64,000 bases of DNA, taken from assembly GCA_037481615.1 (NCBI GenBank), contig JBBFLI010000016.1; one strand, 5' to 3'. Numbering within the stretch: the first letter of the stretch is position 1; each line of letters opens with the position of its first letter. This DNA is from SpSt-501 sp037481615. Its GTDB lineage: Bacteria > Desulfobacterota > Desulfobacteria > Desulfobacterales > SpSt-501. Position numbers and translations under genes: made by a program. Below the pieces are notes generated by a model. That model had not been told where the DNA came from, did not search any database, and worked only from the letters and a program-made list of their open reading frames with translations. Below, one piece after another: positions 50,049 through 57,669 of the stretch.

Positions 50049-50660
50049 ATGGCCCCGTGGAGACGGATGCCGGCCTGGGCCGCGGCTCTGGCCGCCGCGC
50101 TGTTGTCGTTTTCCTGCGCGACCGGCTCGGTCCTGAACGTGACCTATCAGCTTCCCGGCCCGGGGGCGCCCCTTTCCGCCCGGGAGATCGCTCTTGCCGT
50201 GGAGGATGCCCGCGGCGAGCGCACGCTCCTCACCCCGCGCGCGCGTCAGGAACTCGAGGGCGTGAGCGAGGTCTTTGCGCTCACCGTCGCCGCACCGGGA
50301 CGGGAAGCGGAGCTGCGGGGCGCGTTCCCCCTGGAGCCGCTGCTCCAGGAAATCCTGCGCCTCCGCCTCGAGCAGGCGGGGATCCGCGTGGGACGGACGC
50401 CCTCGCCCGAGGCGCGGCTCGTGCTCGCCCTGCAGGAATGGCGGCTCGATTTCGGAGACCGCCGCTGGACCGCCTCCATCGCCTTCGAGACGCGCATCGA
50501 GCGGGGCGCGGCGGTCGCCTCGCGGCAATCGGTGCGCGGCGCGGCCGAGCGGATGATGATCCGCCGGAAAGCCGATGCCGAGAAGGTCCTCAGCGAGATT
50601 CTGACCGACGCCGTCAACCAGCTCGACCTGGCCGGCCTGCTGCGCCAGGCGGGTCTGTGA
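50049..50660 (+). CDS. Outer-membrane-type lipoprotein, YajG/LptE-like size, unknown role
   Basis: 203 residues with a perfect GAAGGAGG ribosome site. A signal peptide ends in a lipobox LLSFSC, so Cys about residue 23 would be lipidated. The mature part has alternating beta strands and a helical C-terminus (AEKVLSEILTDAVNQLDLAG), resembling small periplasmic lipoproteins such as YajG. The family is not certain. It overlaps the start region of the PilZ gene and so is probably co-transcribed. Confidence 0.75.
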   Translation: MAPWRRMPAWAAALAAALLSFSCATGSVLNVTYQLPGPGAPLSAREIALAVEDARGERTLLTPRARQELEGVSEVFALTVAAPGREAELRGAFPLEPLLQEILRLRLEQAGIRVGRTPSPEARLVLALQEWRLDFGDRRWTASIAFETRIERGAAVASRQSVRGAAERMMIRRKADAEKVLSEILTDAVNQLDLAGLLRQAGL

Positions 50661-50674
50661 AAGAGGCCGCCGCC

Positions 50675-51226
50675 ATGGAAGCCGGCGGTAGCTCCGGCTT
50701 GCGGCTGGACATCCTGGGGAGGCTCTTCGAGCGGATCGAGGCCCTCCCCCGGGACCAGCAGCTGCTCCTGCTCAAGCAGCTGCTGGGGGGGCGCATGAAG
50801 ACGCGGCTCTTCCAGCTGATCCTCGATCTCCCCGAGGAGGAAAAGGAGCGGCTGCTCGAGCAGTGGGGCGCCCCGCGCGAGGTGGAACTCCCCTCCACGA
50901 CCCTCACCCTGGACGAAGACGAAGCCCTGATCCGGCGCATCCCGCGGTCCTCCTGCCGGCTGCGGGCGATCTGCGTCGTCCAGTCCACGACCTTCGACGG
51001 GGTCGTGACCGACATCAGCCCGACCGGCATGTTCATTCAGAGCCCGCGATCGCCCGCCCCGGGCACACCGATCCGGGTCAGCGTGCGGCTTCCGGGGGCG
51101 GAACGGGCGATGATCCTGAGCGGCACCGTCCAGCGCGGCGAGGACGCCGGCTTCGCCGTTCGGCTGCAGGGCCTCGCGCCTGAGCACGAGCAGGCGATCC
51201 GCCGTTTCATCGACGAAACCCCCTGA
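50675..51226 (+). CDS. PilZ-domain cyclic-di-GMP-binding protein
   Basis: 183 residues. The N-terminal 70 residues are helical (GRLFERIEALPRDQQLLLLK); the C-terminal PilZ domain (about 85-180) has the RxxxR motif as RSSCR and the second motif DISPTGMF. Predicted cytoplasmic c-di-GMP receptor. The ATG at 50675 has an AAAGAGG site; a GTG at 50657 is an alternative overlapping the lipoprotein stop. It is convergent with the following lipid-enzyme genes. Confidence 0.88.
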   Translation: MEAGGSSGLRLDILGRLFERIEALPRDQQLLLLKQLLGGRMKTRLFQLILDLPEEEKERLLEQWGAPREVELPSTTLTLDEDEALIRRIPRSSCRLRAICVVQSTTFDGVVTDISPTGMFIQSPRSPAPGTPIRVSVRLPGAERAMILSGTVQRGEDAGFAVRLQGLAPEHEQAIRRFIDETP

Positions 51227-51241
51227 CGCCCGGCGATCTCT

Positions 51242-52192
51242 TCATCGAAACGCCCCCCGGCGGTAGAGCCTCCAGGAAAGCACGCACAAGGCGAGGATGG
51301 GGTGCCTCCGCAGCCGGGGAGGCACCTCGACGGTGACGCCCGTGTGCCGCTCGATCTTCCAGAGGATGTATTCGAGTCCCCCGGCGAACGTGAAGGCTCC
51401 TTTCGCCAGCCGCAAGATCGAAAGCAGCTTTCCCTGGAGCGCGCGCAACCGCCAGCCGAAACGGCAGAAAAGCCGCCGGCCCGCCGGGATCCGGCTTTCG
51501 TATTGCCCCGGTTCCCCCCCGCGGGGGCGGACCGGGAAGGGCAGCATCGGCAGCGCGGCGTCGGTGACCGCGGCGAAGTGCCCCCGCCACACCTCGAAGA
51601 GACCGGCGATCTTTTCCGGCCTTTCGGCGCGCAGCTCGGCGCGGTAGCTCAAGGAGAGGCCCTTCAGCCAGAGTTCCCGCAGCGTGAAGCGCTCGGGCAG
51701 GCAGGGGATCACCCGCTCGAGAAAGGTGAGCAGCGCGCGGGCGAGCAGACCGCACACCTGCGCTTCGGCCTCCGGGGTCCGCGCGTAGACCAGGGCGGCC
51801 GGCTGCGCGAAGCGTCCCCAGAGGTAGGAGTGAAACCAGGCCGGCGTCACCCCCCGCGCGAAGTCGGCCATGGACAGGACGGCGTATTTCGCCCGCACCC
51901 GGCGGTCGGCGATAGGGGCTTCGAGGTAATAGACGTTGGGGGGAAGCACCCGGTTGATGACCGCCCAGGTCCGCCGGCGGTAGGCGTCGCGATAGCGGGA
52001 GACCAGGGCGTAGAGGTCGACCATGCCCCCGCGGTCATCGCCCGTCCGCAGGCAGGAGCCGTAGAAGAGGACCGCCTCGACGGCCCCCGGGTGGAGTTCG
52101 AGAACGCGCTCGGCAAGCGCCCCGACGGCCTCCGGGAAGGAACGCCGGCTGTTCGCGCGGAGCAGGTCGAGGAGGCGGGCGGAGGCCGTCAT
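51242..52192 (-). CDS. Tam41/Mmp37-like nucleotidyltransferase (CDP-DAG-synthase-like)
   Basis: 316 residues. The pattern AVLFYGSCLRTGDDRGGMVD with DLYALV (residues 41-64), NVYYLEAP (86-93), KYAVLSMADF (102-111) and SYLWGRFAQP (122-131) follows the Tam41/Mmp37 family, the peripheral mitochondrial-type CDP-diacylglycerol synthases, as I recall its profile. FYGS plus MVD would be the nucleotidyltransferase metal site. Its ATG overlaps the stop of the DAG-kinase-family gene, so the kinase product is plausibly its substrate. It is unrelated to cdsA at 13170-14006. Function inferred. Confidence 0.72.
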   Translation of the reverse strand: MTASARLLDLLRANSRRSFPEAVGALAERVLELHPGAVEAVLFYGSCLRTGDDRGGMVDLYALVSRYRDAYRRRTWAVINRVLPPNVYYLEAPIADRRVRAKYAVLSMADFARGVTPAWFHSYLWGRFAQPAALVYARTPEAEAQVCGLLARALLTFLERVIPCLPERFTLRELWLKGLSLSYRAELRAERPEKIAGLFEVWRGHFAAVTDAALPMLPFPVRPRGGEPGQYESRIPAGRRLFCRFGWRLRALQGKLLSILRLAKGAFTFAGGLEYILWKIERHTGVTVEVPPRLRRHPILALCVLSWRLYRRGAFR

Positions 52193-53232
52193 GGAGCGAT
52201 TCTCAGAAAGCGAACCGGGCCGCCGGGGCGGAGCGTGACCCGATGCCCGCCCGGCGGAGCCGGGAAGAGCTCGCCGTCCAGCGCGAAGCCTCCGTCGAGC
52301 TCGAGCTCGACCGCGCAGGCCCTCAGGCTCACGTACCCGTTCTCCGGCGTGAGCCGCGGGTCGCTTTTGCCGCGGAGCAGGGCGGGAAAGGCACCGGGGA
52401 TCCAGAGAGGCGGCGCCTGGATCAAGGTCAGGCGCAAGGGCGCCGTCCCCGCGGCCCAGAAGGGCCGCCACCCCAGGATGAGCCGCTCGAGCGTCGTCGC
52501 GAGCAGCAAAAATGTGCGGCGCCTTCCCCAGTCCCGACCGTCGGCCGCGAGGCGGACCGCCGCCGGCGAACGCAGTTCGTCCCGACGGCGGAGGAGCGCC
52601 CCGAGAAAACGCAGGAACACGGCGAGGTGGGCGGCGTTTCCCCGCAGGCCGACGCGGCGGATGCGTGCCTGAAAGAAGCGGATTCCCCGGTAGACGGCGG
52701 CGGCGCCCAAAAAGAACCCGAAGTACGGCTTCCCCGCCGGCTCCGGCTCGACCCGCAGCACCGGCCGCCCGACGATCCGCCCCTTTCCTTCCCCCCGCTG
52801 AAGCCAGGCGAGAAGCCGTCGCAGCGCCGCGACCGGCCTTCCGGGCAGGCCGAGATCCCGATGCGTCATGTTGGTCGTCCCGCCGTTCAGGAGCACAAGG
52901 AGCGGCAGCTCGGAGGCGGAGCGGGAGCGCAAGAGCTCGGTGAGCACCGCCTGCACCGTCCCGTCCCCGGAGTTGACGGCGAGCAGGTTGATCCCGCACC
53001 GGGTGAACTCCGCGAGGGCGGCGGCCACCTGCTCGGGGTGGCGGGCTTCACGGCAGGGGATTCGCCGCTCGCCTTCCAGCAGACGGCGGAAACCCTGCAG
53101 CCCGTAGCGGCGGTTCGCCCCGCTCTCCGGGTTGCAGATCACCCCCAGCCGCCATCCGGCGTCGGGGGAGACGGGCTCCTCGCGCGGCGCCCCCGGAGTC
53201 CCCGCCTCCGGCAGGCCGTAACAGACCACCAT
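52189..53232 (-). CDS. Diacylglycerol/ceramide kinase-family lipid kinase
   Basis: 347 residues. DAG-kinase catalytic domain: GVICNPESGANRRYGLQGF at the start, AVNSGDGTVQAVL with the GDGT nucleotide loop (89-92), and LLVLLNGGTTNMTHRDLGLP. It would phosphorylate diacylglycerol, ceramide or a similar lipid. Start at 53232 with an AGGAAG site. It is coupled to the Tam41-like gene and lies 4.4 kb from a ceramide-type cluster; a DAGK-family enzyme, CpgB, acts as ceramide kinase in Caulobacter, so ceramide is a realistic substrate. Confidence 0.83.
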   Translation of the reverse strand: MVVCYGLPEAGTPGAPREEPVSPDAGWRLGVICNPESGANRRYGLQGFRRLLEGERRIPCREARHPEQVAAALAEFTRCGINLLAVNSGDGTVQAVLTELLRSRSASELPLLVLLNGGTTNMTHRDLGLPGRPVAALRRLLAWLQRGEGKGRIVGRPVLRVEPEPAGKPYFGFFLGAAAVYRGIRFFQARIRRVGLRGNAAHLAVFLRFLGALLRRRDELRSPAAVRLAADGRDWGRRRTFLLLATTLERLILGWRPFWAAGTAPLRLTLIQAPPLWIPGAFPALLRGKSDPRLTPENGYVSLRACAVELELDGGFALDGELFPAPPGGHRVTLRPGGPVRFLRIAP

Positions 53233-53280
53233 CCCGGGCTTCCTGATCGCTTCGCCGGGGCCCGCTTGCGGCCCGAGCGA

Positions 53281-53309
53281 TTGAAAACGGCACGCCCGGG
53301 CGTTATATA
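53281..53309 (+). promoter_or_regulatory. Promoter of a leaderless metallophosphoesterase gene
   Basis: -35 TTGAAA (53281-53286), 17-nt spacer, -10 TATATA (53304-53309). The start codon ATG is at 53317, only 7 nt beyond the -10 box, so transcription would begin at or next to the A of the ATG. Confidence 0.65.
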
Positions 53310-53316
53310 GGCCTGC

Positions 53317-54249
53317 ATGGTTTTTGTAAACCGCACCCGTGGCCGCGGCGGGCTCACGCTGGCCCATCTCTCCGATCTCCACCTCTGCCACCCCCGCGGC
53401 GCCCCCCTTTCCGCCTTCCTCGGAAAGCGCATCCTCAGCCTGGTCAGCTGGCTGCTGCGACGCCGCCGCGACCACGGCCCGGAGATCCTCGAACGGCTGG
53501 TGGCAACGCTCGCCGCCGCGGAAAGCGATCACCGGTTGGTCACGGGGGATCTCGTCCAGCTCGCACTCCCGTCCGAGTTCCGGAAGGCGACCGGGATGTT
53601 GGAGCGCTTGGGCGGGCCGGAGGAGGTTTTCGTCGTCCCCGGGAATCACGATGCCCTCGTGCGCACGGCCTGGCGCGAGCGGGCCCGCCTGATGGGCGGC
53701 TACGTCGCCGGAGACGGCGCGCGGGCGGCGGCCGGCCCGGAGGCTTTCCCCGCCGTGCGCTTCCGCGGACCCGTCGCCCTGATCGGCGTTTCGAGCGCCC
53801 GGCCCACCCCCCCACTTTCCGCGGCCGGGAGCCTGGGCGAGGAACAGGCCCGACGTCTGGAGGGCTTGCTCGCCGAAACAGGTCGGCAGGGGTTCTTCCG
53901 CATCGTCCTCATCCACCACCCCCCCTTCACCCGCGGGCTCTCCCCCCACAAGCGGCTTCGGGACCTGCCGCGGCTGCTCGCCTTGATCCGGCGGCGCGGC
54001 GCGGAACTCGTCCTGCACGGCCACACCCACCGGATTTCGCGCCGCGCCATCCCCGGCCCCCGGGGGCCCGTGCCCGTCTTGGGGATCTCCTCCGCATCCT
54101 GCGCCAGCCGCGACCCGGAGCGGCGGAGCGCTTTCCGGATGCTGCACTTCGAGTTGCAGCGCGGAGCCAGCCGGCTCCGGGTGCAAGACTTCCGCTGGGA
54201 GCCCGCCTGCCGGGACTTTCGCGGGCTGCCGGAATACACCCTGCCCTGA
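53317..54249 (+). CDS. Calcineurin-like metallophosphoesterase
   Basis: 310 residues. Metal-binding motifs in order: DLH (Asp20, His22), GD (Asp78, LVTGDLVQ), GNHD (109-112), LIHHPPF and GHTH near the C-terminal third. Class III cyclic-nucleotide/LpxH-like phosphoesterase fold; substrate unknown. No other in-frame start exists before the first motif, supporting the ATG at 53317 and a leaderless mRNA. It is divergent from the lipid kinase, and lipid-phosphate or nucleotide substrates are plausible. Confidence 0.88.
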   Translation: MVFVNRTRGRGGLTLAHLSDLHLCHPRGAPLSAFLGKRILSLVSWLLRRRRDHGPEILERLVATLAAAESDHRLVTGDLVQLALPSEFRKATGMLERLGGPEEVFVVPGNHDALVRTAWRERARLMGGYVAGDGARAAAGPEAFPAVRFRGPVALIGVSSARPTPPLSAAGSLGEEQARRLEGLLAETGRQGFFRIVLIHHPPFTRGLSPHKRLRDLPRLLALIRRRGAELVLHGHTHRISRRAIPGPRGPVPVLGISSASCASRDPERRSAFRMLHFELQRGASRLRVQDFRWEPACRDFRGLPEYTLP

Positions 54250-54278
54250 TCGGGAGAGGTCTCCCGGACGAAGCACGA

Positions 54279-55361
54279 TCAGAGGGTCTTCTTGAGCAAC
54301 CCCAGGGCGGCCCCGCCCGCGAGCAGGGGGGGAACGAGGGTCGTCACGAGCGGCGGCCAGCCGTAGAGCAGCCCGATATGGCCGAAGATCTGGGAGAGGA
54401 GGCTGAAGGCCACCCCGGTCAACATCCCGGCGAAGATGCGTTGGGCCGCGGTGCGGCTGCGGGTCGGGCCGAAGACGAAACTGAGGGCGAGCAGCATCAG
54501 AGCACCGGTCGTGAGCGGCTGGCAGAGCTTCTGCCAGAAGGCGAGCGCATAGGGTTTCGCGTTTTCACCGCGGGCCTCGAGGCCGGCGGTCAGCCGTCGG
54601 AGATCGGAGAGCGACAGGCTCTCCGGCGGAAGCTCGAGCACCGCAAGCTGCTTGGGTTGCAGAACGGCCGCAAGCCGGATTTCCCGCGCTTCTTCCTCCA
54701 CGATGCGGTCGTCCTCGAAGCGCTTGATGCGGACCTCGCGAAGCACCCAGTCGCCCGAGGGTTCGATCGTCGCCTGGGGGGCGTAGAGAAAGCGCACCAG
54801 GCCGCCCGCGTCATCGACCTCGTAGCGCTCGATCTCCGCCGCGCGCCCCTCTCCCGGGCCTGTCCGCCCCACGCGGACAAAGGCCCGCCCGTGGCGCAGC
54901 CAGAAGCCCTCCTTCTGCAGCCACACGTCGCGCCCGGCGATCGCCCGCGACTTGAGAAAGCGCGCCTCCTGATCGAGGGGGGGCGAGACGAACTCGAACC
55001 AGAGGATCCCCCCCGCCGTGAGGAAGAGACCGGTCGTCAACACGGCGGCGGCGATGCGGCGCGGCGAGACTCCCGCCGCCTGCATGGCGGTCAGCTCGCG
55101 GCGGTCGGCGAGCAGCCCCAGGGCGACGATGCCCCCCAGCAGCGCCGCCATGGGCAGCAGATCCCCCGCCCGCCGGGGCAGGGTGAGCCCGACATAGCGG
55201 AAAGCGTCGGCCAGGCGGTAGCTGCCCTTGCCGACGTCGTTCACCTGGACGAGGAGCTCGAAGAAGCTGAAGAGGACGAGCAGCAGCGAAAGGACGAGAA
55301 AGAACCCCTTCAGCGTCCAGCGGCCGAGGTAACGATCGAGGATGCGGCCTTTCCGGCTCAT
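54279..55361 (-). CDS. lptG: LPS export ABC transporter permease LptG
   Basis: 360 residues: three N-terminal transmembrane helices, a periplasmic beta-jellyroll (about residues 120-260) and three C-terminal helices. Begins MSRKGRILDRYLGRWTLKGF; contains MAALLGGIVALGLLADRREL and TAMQAAGVSPRRIAAAV, the coupling helix for LptB. With LptF it extracts LPS from the inner membrane. ATG overlaps the lptF stop (ATGA). Confidence 0.93.
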   Translation of the reverse strand: MSRKGRILDRYLGRWTLKGFFLVLSLLLVLFSFFELLVQVNDVGKGSYRLADAFRYVGLTLPRRAGDLLPMAALLGGIVALGLLADRRELTAMQAAGVSPRRIAAAVLTTGLFLTAGGILWFEFVSPPLDQEARFLKSRAIAGRDVWLQKEGFWLRHGRAFVRVGRTGPGEGRAAEIERYEVDDAGGLVRFLYAPQATIEPSGDWVLREVRIKRFEDDRIVEEEAREIRLAAVLQPKQLAVLELPPESLSLSDLRRLTAGLEARGENAKPYALAFWQKLCQPLTTGALMLLALSFVFGPTRSRTAAQRIFAGMLTGVAFSLLSQIFGHIGLLYGWPPLVTTLVPPLLAGGAALGLLKKTL

Positions 55362-56428
55362 CCGTAGATCACCCCCCGGCGCAGACGGAGCAGGAGGCCG
55401 ATCAGGAGCAGACCGAGCAGCGCCGGCACCCAGGCGATGCCCGGCAGCGGGGGGACGATGGCTTTTTCGACCCAGGTCTTGGCGACGACGAACCCCTGGT
55501 AGTAGAAGGCGAAAATGACGATCGCGGTTCCCAGCCGCGCGTATTTTCCCCGCCGCGGGTTGCTCCGGGCGAGCGGCACCCCGAGCAGCGCGAGCAGGAT
55601 CGTCGAAACGGGCGTGGAAAGCCTCCACTGGAGCTCGGCGATGTCTTCGAGACGCGGCGAGCCGAGAAGGGAGCCGGTGGGGGCGGCTTTGCGACGGTAG
55701 CGGCCGGTGTCCGGGTCCTCCTGCGGCATGGGGTATTCCGCCTCCGCGAATCGGCCCACCCTGCCCCCGGTTTCCCGGGGATGAAACTCGTAGACCGCCC
55801 CGTCCCGGAAAGACAGCCGCCGGGTGCCCAGCCGGTCGGGGCCGGTCTGGGTCATCCGCTCCGCCCGGATCACGCGGCGGCTTTCCCCCTCCTCGATGCG
55901 GATGAACACCTCGTGCGCCCCGCCGCCGCGGCCCTCCACCCGTTCGGCGAAGAAGACGATTCTCCCGTTTTGCATGGAGAGGAAGTGGTCGGCCTCCAGG
56001 CGGGAGATGTCGAAGCGGGCCTGCGCCTCGTCCTGGATGCGGTAGATGTTCACGTAGGCCTCGGGACGGATGAAGAGCGAGGCGAGAGCGGATAGCGCGG
56101 CGAGCGGGAGCGCAAGCCGGAAGACGGCCCTCAGGATCTCCGCCGGGCCGACGCCGCAGGCGGCGAGCGCGGTCATCTCGGCATCCTTGTACATCCGCCC
56201 CAGCGCGATGATCACCGCGAGATAGAGGGTCACCGGCAGAAGCACCTCGAGCGCCATGCCGATCCGCAGCAGAATGAGGATTCCGACCGTGGCGAGGGGA
56301 AGCGAACCGGCGACGGCCTGGGCGAGGTAAGTGACGGCGGTGTAGCTCGCGAAGATGAGCACCAGGACGAACAGGATGGCCCCGGTCGGCTTCAGGATCT
56401 CGAGGGCGAGGTAGCGCTGCAGGATCAT
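55358..56428 (-). CDS. lptF: LPS export ABC transporter permease LptF
   Basis: 356 residues with the same 3+3 helix and periplasmic jellyroll architecture. Begins MILQRYLALEILKPTGAILF and has LGRMYKDAEMTALAACGVGP, the LptB-coupling region. It overlaps the NTP transferase gene by 4 nt and lptG by 4 nt, forming a tightly coupled trio. Confidence 0.93.
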   Translation of the reverse strand: MILQRYLALEILKPTGAILFVLVLIFASYTAVTYLAQAVAGSLPLATVGILILLRIGMALEVLLPVTLYLAVIIALGRMYKDAEMTALAACGVGPAEILRAVFRLALPLAALSALASLFIRPEAYVNIYRIQDEAQARFDISRLEADHFLSMQNGRIVFFAERVEGRGGGAHEVFIRIEEGESRRVIRAERMTQTGPDRLGTRRLSFRDGAVYEFHPRETGGRVGRFAEAEYPMPQEDPDTGRYRRKAAPTGSLLGSPRLEDIAELQWRLSTPVSTILLALLGVPLARSNPRRGKYARLGTAIVIFAFYYQGFVVAKTWVEKAIVPPLPGIAWVPALLGLLLIGLLLRLRRGVIYG

Positions 56429-57288
56429 CGGCCGCTTCCACCGCCGCGGGGTTTGAGGCGTCCGTCGGCGAGGGCCGCGGCGAAGCGCCAGTCGGCCTCC
56501 GAGTCCACATCGATCGCCGCCTCGGGCTGCGGCAGAACGACCGCCCGGACGCGAAGGCCCATGCGCCGCGAGACCCGCTCGAGGCCCTCCGCCAGCGAGA
56601 GTCGGCCGGCGGCATAACGCAATAGCGTCCCCCACCCCAGCCGGCGGATCATCCGCAGCGGGTGCTTGCGCTCGGCCTCGACCTCGCGCCACAACACGGC
56701 CGCCCGGCGGCTCCGCGGGGTGAGAAAGGCGAAGAGATTACAGCCGCAGAAGGGGCCGTCACGAAACCGCGTGCGGGTGCGGCGCGTGCCGGGGTAGGCC
56801 TCCATCACGGCCCTCCAGGAGGTGAGCCCGGCGGCGAGATCCCCGCCGCAGGCGGAGGCGGCCTCGCAGAAAAGATCCACCATGCCGCGGGAAAGAAGCG
56901 CATGGTCGCCGGTCGTCACCAGGACGGGAAAGGCTCCGGCCAGGCGGTCCAGGGCGGCGAGCACGCTTCGGCTCGGGGATCCCTCGGGCGGCGCCCACGC
57001 GATCCCCTCGCGGTCGAAGAGGGCGCGCAGCCGGGGTTCCCGCTCGATCACGGATGCGGCGGGGCCGCAGACGAGGCAGGAAGAGACCCAGGGGGAGGAG
57101 CGCAGAGCGTCCAGCACCCGCTCGAGCATGGGTTTTCCGCCGACGGGGGCGAGGACCTTGCAGCGGACGCCGGCGGCGCGGGCGACCGGGTCGCCGGGAC
57201 CCCGGTCGCCCGCAAGGACGACGGATGTAAACGGGACGGGAGAAGGAGACGTCTCAGATTTCATGGGTTCCCCGGAGACCTGCGGCAT
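56425..57288 (-). CDS. MobA-like NTP transferase domain protein
   Basis: 287 residues. GT-A-like fold with the start SVVLAGDRGPGDP, the substrate Lys region VGGKPMLERVLDAL, and FPVLVTTGDHALLS. The usual GGRSxRMG loop is modified. It could transfer a nucleotide to a sugar or lipid head-group precursor. The ATG at 57288 or 57264 is possible. First gene of the unit with lptF-lptG, suggesting an envelope role. Function not established. Confidence 0.78.
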   Translation of the reverse strand: MPQVSGEPMKSETSPSPVPFTSVVLAGDRGPGDPVARAAGVRCKVLAPVGGKPMLERVLDALRSSPWVSSCLVCGPAASVIEREPRLRALFDREGIAWAPPEGSPSRSVLAALDRLAGAFPVLVTTGDHALLSRGMVDLFCEAASACGGDLAAGLTSWRAVMEAYPGTRRTRTRFRDGPFCGCNLFAFLTPRSRRAAVLWREVEAERKHPLRMIRRLGWGTLLRYAAGRLSLAEGLERVSRRMGLRVRAVVLPQPEAAIDVDSEADWRFAAALADGRLKPRGGGSGR

Positions 57289-57500
57289 CCGCGCCCCTCT
57301 CCCCCGGACCGCAAGGGGGACGGGGGGAAGGTGTGCGGCTACATTTCACATCTCGGGGCCCTTTTCAAGAAGCCCGTTGCGGGGAGGGACACCTTGCAAT
57401 TCCCCGCTGCATGATTTAACTCTACCGGCGCTCGAGGAGTAGCGTTGCGGCGGTTGTTGGGATATAATTTGAATCTTGAACGAATTTTCCACTGGTGGGT

Positions 57501-57529
57501 TTGACATTCCACAAGGGATGGGATAGAAG
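57501..57529 (+). promoter_or_regulatory. Sigma-70-type promoter of the sphingolipid-type operon
   Basis: -35 TTGACA (57501-57506, perfect), 17-nt spacer, -10 TAGAAG (57524-57529). The predicted start near 57536 leaves a leader of about 135 nt. Confidence 0.6.
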
Positions 57530-57582
57530 TTCACAATTTCATACGCCGGAATGGGTCCGGCCGGGTGAGGGTGCTGAACATC

Positions 57583-57650
57583 CGGTGTTCTCATCTATGC
57601 TGAGACGGCGGTCCTCATGAGGACGGAGTTCGAATCCTGACGAGAACCCG
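57583..57650 (+). ncRNA. Putative structured leader RNA
   Basis: CGG-T-GTTCTC at 57583-57592 pairs with GAGAACCCG at 57642-57650, a 9-bp helix with one bulge. Inside lie the palindrome GTCCTCATGAGGAC (57611-57624) and a T-loop-like GGAGTTCGAATCC. The element ends just before an AAAGGA ribosome site and 19 nt before the ligase ATG. It resembles a compact regulatory leader; a tRNA gene was ruled out by poor arms. Confidence 0.45.
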
Positions 57651-57669
57651 AAAAGGACAGAAGACCATT

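Larger units (their letters stand above)
57289..57669. other. Divergent promoter/leader region of the acyl-AMP ligase operon
   Basis: No gene is supported in 381 nt. It is clearly more AT-rich than its neighbours. It contains a perfect TATAAT at 57463-57468 without a good -35, the TTGACA-based promoter listed separately, and a foldable leader element at 57583-57650. Promoters for the leftward NTP transferase gene must also lie here. Confidence 0.6.

Noticed and set aside
57583..57650. tRNA-like sequence with a CTCATGA (anticodon CAT-like) loop and TTCGAAT T-loop
   Set aside because: The anticodon and T stems are mostly mismatched, the D-arm is absent and there is no proper discriminator/CCA; treated as a leader structure instead.
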